Assembly (NCBI RefSeq): GCF_001557325.1
Contig: NZ_LSJS01000292.1
Coordinates: forward strand, 15,939-79,938
Source of the DNA: Erythrobacter donghaensis
GTDB taxonomy: Bacteria > Pseudomonadota > Alphaproteobacteria > Sphingomonadales > Sphingomonadaceae
DNA: 64,000 bases
Direction of reading: 5' to 3'
This document shows positions 59,773 through 64,000 of the stretch, piece by piece. Under the pieces are notes generated by a model, which was given only the letters and a program-made list of their open reading frames with translations, ran no database searches and was not told the DNA's origin. Made by a program: the position numbers and the translations under genes. The stretch's first letter is position 1, and every line of letters starts with the position of its first letter.

Positions 59773-62154
59773 TCAGAACTTGGCGGTCACTTCCACCCCG
59801 TAGAAGCGCGGTTCGGCGGGGATGAAGGTCGGGATCGTGAAGGCCCCCCCGGTGTTGCCGGCGTCGAGCAGGTAGTCCTCATCGAAGGCGTTGCGGATGA
59901 ACCCGGCGAGCTCGTACTTGCCCTCGGCGAAGCTCACGCCCGCGCGCGCGTTGACCAGCGTCACCGCATCCTGCGAGATCAGCGGGTTGTTGGGCACCTC
60001 GAAGAAGATCTGGCTGCGATAGGTCACGCTCGGCGTGGCGAAGAAGCGGATGCCGTTATCGAACTCCTTGTCGATCGTGATCCCGCCCGAGGCCTGCCAT
60101 TCGGGCTGCAACCGGAAGCGCGCGCCCGAGAAGGCCGGCGAGAAGGCGCCGTCCTCGTCGATCCCGCCGTCGATGTAGCCGAAATTGCCGAACACGTTGA
60201 GCCAGTCGGTCACGTCGACAGCCAGCTCCGCCTCGACCCCGAGGTTCGAGGCGCTACCGGCGCTCGCGGTGACGAAGGCGCCGGTCGGGTTGCCGTTGGC
60301 ATCGAGCTGCGCGACCGAGACCTGGAAGTCGTTGTAGACCTGGTAGTAGACCCCGAGGGAGCCCGAGACCCGGCCGGTGGCGAGCTTCAGGCCGCCCTCG
60401 TAGTTCCACACGGTCTCTTCGGCGATGTCGGTGACGTTGGGCAGCACCGCCGTGCCGCTACGCCGCGCGGCGACGTTGATCACCGGCGAGCGGCGGCCCT
60501 TGGAGATGGTGGCGAAGACGTTGACGTCCTCGCTGATGCGATAGAGCGCGTTGAAGCGCGGCAGCCAGGCATTGAAGCGGTCATCGGCGGTGAAGGTCTG
60601 GCCGCGGGTGTCGATCTGCCCCGGGATCAGCGCAGCGCCGCTGAGTTGCGCGTTCGGCACGTTGGCGAAGAAGCCCGAACGGCGGTATTCGTGCAGCCAG
60701 CGCAGGCCCGCGGTCAGCTCGAGGCTGTCCCACAGCGTCCAGGTCGCGTCGGCGAACAGCGAATAGGCCTCGTTGCGGCCCTGGTTCTCGAACACGGAGG
60801 CGTAGGGGATCGCCGTGACGGCGCCGCCGGTGGCGATCGCGGTCACGCCGCTGGCCGGCACCGTGCCGTCGGGGGCGACGCAGGGAATGCCCGGGATCAG
60901 CGGGGCACCGAACAGCGTGGTGAGGCACTGGAGGAAGGTGCCTTCCTCGGTCGCGAAGGGCACGTTCTGGCGGCCGTCCTCGATGAAGGCGTTCCAGCCG
61001 AAGCTCGCGCGCAGCTGCTTGCCCGAATAGGTGAAGCGCCCTTCGTGGCTGACCTGCCAGCCCTGGGCGAGCTCGGCGAATTCGAGGAACGGCGCGGCGC
61101 TGCCGTCGGCGTCGAACACCTCGAGGCTGTCGAACTCGCGATAGCCGTTGACGGTGGTGAAGCTCCAGTCGTCCTCGAACTGGTGGTCGATGGTGAGGTT
61201 GAGATCATAGACCTCGCGGTTGAGCCCGAGCTGATCGTCGCCGAGCGCCGCCGCGCCCGCCGGGTTGCCGCCGAGGTTCGCGTCGACGAAGGCGTTCGCC
61301 GCCCCGCCCGGCGCACCGGCAAAGGCCGGGAAGCGGCCCGAGATGAAGGGCGTGCCGCCGTTCCTCTGCTGGTCGTAGGTGCCGATCAGGTCGACCGTGG
61401 TCCGGTCGGTCGGCGTCCAGCGCAGCGAGGCGCGCAGGCCGAGCTGGTCCTGGGCGTAGAGCTCCTCTTCCTGGTTGGGGTTGAGGTTCCGGGCATAGCC
61501 GTCCCGCGTGCGCCACTCGCCCGCGAGGCGGAAGGCGATGCTGTCACTGCCGACGTTGACGTAGCCGCCCAGCAGGGTCTGGTTGAAATTGCCGTAACCA
61601 CCGCGCACTTCGGCCGAGAAGCCCTGGCGCGGCTTGGCCGAGACGAGGCTGATCGCGCCCACCGCGCTGGCGGTGCCGAACAGGGTCGCCTGCGGCCCCT
61701 TGATGACCTCGACGCGCTCGAGATCATAGATCGCCTGGTACGACCCGCGCGAGCGCGAAATGTCGACGCCGTTGTAGTAGAGCGTGACGCGCGGGCCCTG
61801 CTGCGCCGAGCCCGAGTCCGAGGTGATGCCGCGGATCACGACGCCCGGGTTGTTGGCGCTCTGCTCCTGGATGAGCAGGCCGGGGACGTAGTAGCTGAGC
61901 TCGTCGAGATCGCCCACACCGAGCTCGCGGATGCGCTCGCCGCCGACCGCGGAAATGGTGATCGGCACGTCGAGGGCGCGCTGTTCGATCTTCTGGGTGG
62001 TGACGATGATCTCGTTGCCCGAGGCGCTTTCGTCCTCGGCGGCGGTATCGGCGTTGTCCTGCGCGAAGGCGGCGTGCGGCGCGGCGGCCAGGGTGGCGGC
62101 GAGCGCGATCATCGAGGCGCAGCGGAGCGGCGTGCGAGTGCGAGTGCGAAGCAT
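59773..62154 (-). CDS. TonB-dependent outer-membrane receptor
   Basis: 793 residues. Signal peptide ending AAFAQ, then a TonB-box-like region (NEIIVTTQKIEQRALDVPIT, residues about 48-67). The plug domain includes RVEVIKGPQATLFGTASAVGAI (about 148-169). The rest is a 22-strand barrel with LRWTPTDRTTVDLIGTYD and a final YGVEVTAKF ending in Phe. The 'QKREQ...DVPI' style is that of the large sphingomonad receptor family for siderophores, plant compounds or carbohydrates; the ligand is unknown. No regulator or transporter is adjacent. It ends at a strong terminator. Confidence 0.94.
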   Translation of the reverse strand: MLRTRTRTPLRCASMIALAATLAAAPHAAFAQDNADTAAEDESASGNEIIVTTQKIEQRALDVPITISAVGGERIRELGVGDLDELSYYVPGLLIQEQSANNPGVVIRGITSDSGSAQQGPRVTLYYNGVDISRSRGSYQAIYDLERVEVIKGPQATLFGTASAVGAISLVSAKPRQGFSAEVRGGYGNFNQTLLGGYVNVGSDSIAFRLAGEWRTRDGYARNLNPNQEEELYAQDQLGLRASLRWTPTDRTTVDLIGTYDQQRNGGTPFISGRFPAFAGAPGGAANAFVDANLGGNPAGAAALGDDQLGLNREVYDLNLTIDHQFEDDWSFTTVNGYREFDSLEVFDADGSAAPFLEFAELAQGWQVSHEGRFTYSGKQLRASFGWNAFIEDGRQNVPFATEEGTFLQCLTTLFGAPLIPGIPCVAPDGTVPASGVTAIATGGAVTAIPYASVFENQGRNEAYSLFADATWTLWDSLELTAGLRWLHEYRRSGFFANVPNAQLSGAALIPGQIDTRGQTFTADDRFNAWLPRFNALYRISEDVNVFATISKGRRSPVINVAARRSGTAVLPNVTDIAEETVWNYEGGLKLATGRVSGSLGVYYQVYNDFQVSVAQLDANGNPTGAFVTASAGSASNLGVEAELAVDVTDWLNVFGNFGYIDGGIDEDGAFSPAFSGARFRLQPEWQASGGITIDKEFDNGIRFFATPSVTYRSQIFFEVPNNPLISQDAVTLVNARAGVSFAEGKYELAGFIRNAFDEDYLLDAGNTGGAFTIPTFIPAEPRFYGVEVTAKF

Positions 62155-62308
62155 GAGAGAGGCCCCTTATCGTTGTTGAGAGGCCTCGCCCGTGACAGCG
62201 CCGCGTGACGATGCTGCGACGCAGCAATGAAGACTGCGTGACGCGCGATTTACAATTTAGCGACGTTGCAAATTTGCATCTTCTTGCGGTGCGGAAGTCC
62301 TTCCCGCG

Positions 62309-64000
62309 TCAGATCGGATTGCCATCCTTGTCGCGGAAGATCTCGCGGCGGCCGACGTGGTTCGCCGGGCCGACGAAGCCGTCCTCCTCCATCCGCTCGA
62401 TCCACTTGGCGGCGGTGTTGTAGCCCACGCCCATCTGGCGCTGGAGCCAGCTGCCGCTCGCCTTCTGGTTCTCGAACACGATCTGGCAGGCCTGGCGGTA
62501 CTTGCGCTCTTCCGGATTGTCCGAGGCGGTGAGCTCGTCATCGAAGCCGAAGCCGCCGAAGCCTTCCTCTGGCTCCTCGGTAACCGCATCGACATAGGCG
62601 GGCGCACCCTGCGCGCGCCAGTGATCGGTCACGGCCTCGACCTCCTCGTCGGAGACGAAGGGCCCGTGGACGCGCAGCATCGCGCCGGTGTTGGGCTTGT
62701 AGAGCATGTCGCCCCGGCCCAGCAGCTGCTCGGCGCCCTGTTCGCCGAGGATCGTGCGGCTGTCGATCCGGCTCGTCACCTTGAAGCTGATGCGGGTCGG
62801 CAGGTTCGCCTTGATCACCCCGGTGATGACGTCCACCGACGGGCGCTGGGTCGCCATGATCAGGTGGATCCCCGCCGCGCGGCTCTTCTGGGAGAGGCGC
62901 TGGATCAGCACCTCGATCTCCTTGCCGACCGTGACCATCAGGTCGGCCAGCTCGTCGACGATCAGCACGATCTGCGGCAGCGGCTGGTAATCGAGCTGTT
63001 CCTCCTCGAACAATTGTTCGCCGGTCTCGGGATCGAACCCGGTCTGCACCCGGCGCCCGAGCGGCTTGCCCTTGGCGATCGCGGCGCTGACCTTCTCGTT
63101 GAAGGAGTTGATGTTGCGCGAGGAAATCGCGCTCATCATGCGGTAGCGCCGCTCCATCTCCTCGACCGCCCACTTCAGCGCGCGCACCGACTTGGCCGCC
63201 TCGGTCACCACCGGCGAGAGCAGGTGCGGGATATCGTCGTAGACGCTCAGTTCGAGCACCTTTGGGTCGATCAGGATCAGCCGCAGTTCGGCGGGCGTGA
63301 AGCGGTAGAGCAGCGAGAGCAGGATCACGTTGAGCCCGACCGACTTGCCCGAACCGGTGGTGCCCGCCACCAGCAGGTGCGGCATCGCGGCCAGATCGGC
63401 GATGATCGGCTCGCCCGCGATATCCTTGCCGAGGATCACCGGGAGGTTTCCCTTGGCATCGGCAAAGGCGGCTGCCGCGGCGAGCTCCTTGAGCATCACG
63501 GTCTGGCGATCCTGGTTGGGCAGCTCGATCCCCATCACCGTGCGCCCGGGGATCGGCGAGACGCGCGCCGAGATCGCGCTCATGTTGCGGGCGATGTCTT
63601 CGGCAAGGCCGACCACGCGGCTGGCCTTGATGCCGGGCGCGGGCTCGAGCTCGTACATGGTGACCACCGGGCCGGTGCGCACCGCGGTGATCTCGCCCTT
63701 GACGTTGAAATCGTCGAGCACGTTCTCGAGCAGCCGGGCGTTGCGCTCCAGCGCCAGCTTGTCGAGCTTGGGGCCCTTGTCGACCGGGGGTTCGGCGAGC
63801 AGGTCGAGGCTGGGAAGATCGTAGGGGGCGAACATGTCGCGCTGCGCGGTCTTGCCGGTCGCGGCGCGCCTGGGCGGGGCGGAAGGGTCGCTGATCTCGG
63901 GCGCGCGGCGCGGGCGCTCCTCGGTGAGGGGTTCGGGCGCGGCATCGCTCTTGGCGGCGCGGCGCGGGCGGGCGGGGGCTTGATCCTCGTCCGCATCGTC
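62309..64000 (-). CDS. ftsK: DNA translocase FtsK, C-terminal part (N-terminus outside window)
   Basis: 564 codons are in the window, and the frame continues past base 64000. The visible N-terminal part is a Pro/Arg/Ala-rich linker. Then come the alpha domain (LLENVLDDFNVKGEITAVRTG) and the RecA-like motor with Walker A GTTGSGKSVGLN and Walker B VLIVDELADLM. The C-terminal gamma winged helix is intact: ERKYRQACQIVFENQ and GYNTAAKWIERMEEDGFVG. It pumps chromosome ends through the division septum and activates XerCD at dif; gamma reads KOPS. With parS it gives the window two chromosome-segregation elements. Confidence 0.96.
   Translation of the reverse strand, partial: DDADEDQAPARPRRAAKSDAAPEPLTEERPRRAPEISDPSAPPRRAATGKTAQRDMFAPYDLPSLDLLAEPPVDKGPKLDKLALERNARLLENVLDDFNVKGEITAVRTGPVVTMYELEPAPGIKASRVVGLAEDIARNMSAISARVSPIPGRTVMGIELPNQDRQTVMLKELAAAAAFADAKGNLPVILGKDIAGEPIIADLAAMPHLLVAGTTGSGKSVGLNVILLSLLYRFTPAELRLILIDPKVLELSVYDDIPHLLSPVVTEAAKSVRALKWAVEEMERRYRMMSAISSRNINSFNEKVSAAIAKGKPLGRRVQTGFDPETGEQLFEEEQLDYQPLPQIVLIVDELADLMVTVGKEIEVLIQRLSQKSRAAGIHLIMATQRPSVDVITGVIKANLPTRISFKVTSRIDSRTILGEQGAEQLLGRGDMLYKPNTGAMLRVHGPFVSDEEVEAVTDHWRAQGAPAYVDAVTEEPEEGFGGFGFDDELTASDNPEERKYRQACQIVFENQKASGSWLQRQMGVGYNTAAKWIERMEEDGFVGPANHVGRREIFRDKDGNPI

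Noticed and set aside
59710-62208. An 832-codon open frame on the plus strand opposite the TonB receptor
   Set aside because: Antisense shadow: the minus strand encodes a complete receptor with signal peptide, plug, barrel and terminator.
37-64000. CRISPR arrays, prophage, transposons, rRNA or tRNA
   Set aside because: I found no regularly spaced direct repeats of 24-40 bases, no cas, integrase or transposase motifs, and no cloverleaf with a CCA-type end; a tRNAscan and ISfinder search would settle it.

Overview
The window is a GC-rich chromosomal stretch of an alphaproteobacterium, most likely order Sphingomonadales and probably family Erythrobacteraceae. The reasons are the block DUF3576 lipoprotein-leuS-lptE-holA, the lptC-lptA pair next to ribonuclease D, polyhydroxyalkanoate (PHA) genes, many secreted peptidases, a TonB-dependent receptor, and protein sequences of the type I know from that group. 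The family is inferred. There is no prophage, integron, CRISPR array, rRNA or recognisable tRNA. Most of the window is core metabolism and envelope biology, with a few disturbed loci that carry most of the interest.

Layout. 1-3.5 kb: flavin reductase fragment, a secreted protein, an in-frame fusion of PhaB with a membrane protein, and a secreted protein ending in Phe. 3.8-8.5 kb: translationally coupled housekeeping block (DUF3576 lipoprotein, leuS, lptE, holA); leuS carries a palindromic repeat in frame. 8.6-13.5 kb: polyprenyl-phosphate sugar transferase, lptA/lptC, ribonuclease D, ung and an enoyl-CoA hydratase-like gene. 13.5-19.9 kb: MORN-like protein, GMC oxidoreductase, class C beta-lactamase-like hydrolase, and a gene of lower GC for an acyltransferase-like membrane protein that looks acquired. 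19.9-26.9 kb: PHA depolymerase with an upstream palindrome, ABC exporter, M13 peptidase, a hairpin-rich spacer, uppP and a stress-type membrane protein. 27-33.4 kb: phenylalanine hydroxylase, PPK2, and a four-gene acyl-CoA operon whose CoA transferase and hydratase resemble the Mct/Meh pair of the 3-hydroxypropionate bi-cycle.

33.4-45.2 kb: small lipoproteins, beta-helix protein, Sel1 protein, ribA-xthA, alkaline phosphatase, LolA, rpmG, arfB, an RluA-type pseudouridine synthase, a fused pabB-pabC and a HerA-like ATPase. 45.2-45.9 kb: a near-perfect parS site, a short helical-phase repeat shared with the phaB promoter region, and a deleted cupin gene behind a VOC gene. 46-64 kb: aminopeptidase P, oligopeptidase B, a 33-residue membrane protein, thioesterase, diguanylate cyclase, two tandem PstS-like lipoproteins, a DUF2157/GDYXXLXY pair, an ATP-grasp/7TM/outer-membrane trio (the last frameshifted at a homopolymer), a TonB-dependent receptor and ftsK.

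How the genes work together. LptE, LptC and LptA, LolA, UppP, the sugar transferase and the TonB receptor build or service the envelope. PhaB and PhaZ, the thiolase operon, the enoyl-CoA hydratase and the acyl-CoA dehydrogenase handle carbon storage and acyl-CoA. Alkaline phosphatase, PPK2 and the two PstS proteins concern phosphate. parS ties the window to chromosome segregation, which suggests, by analogy with other alphaproteobacteria, a location not far from the origin. Coordinates were read by eye and starts were chosen from ribosome-binding sites, overlaps and signal peptides.
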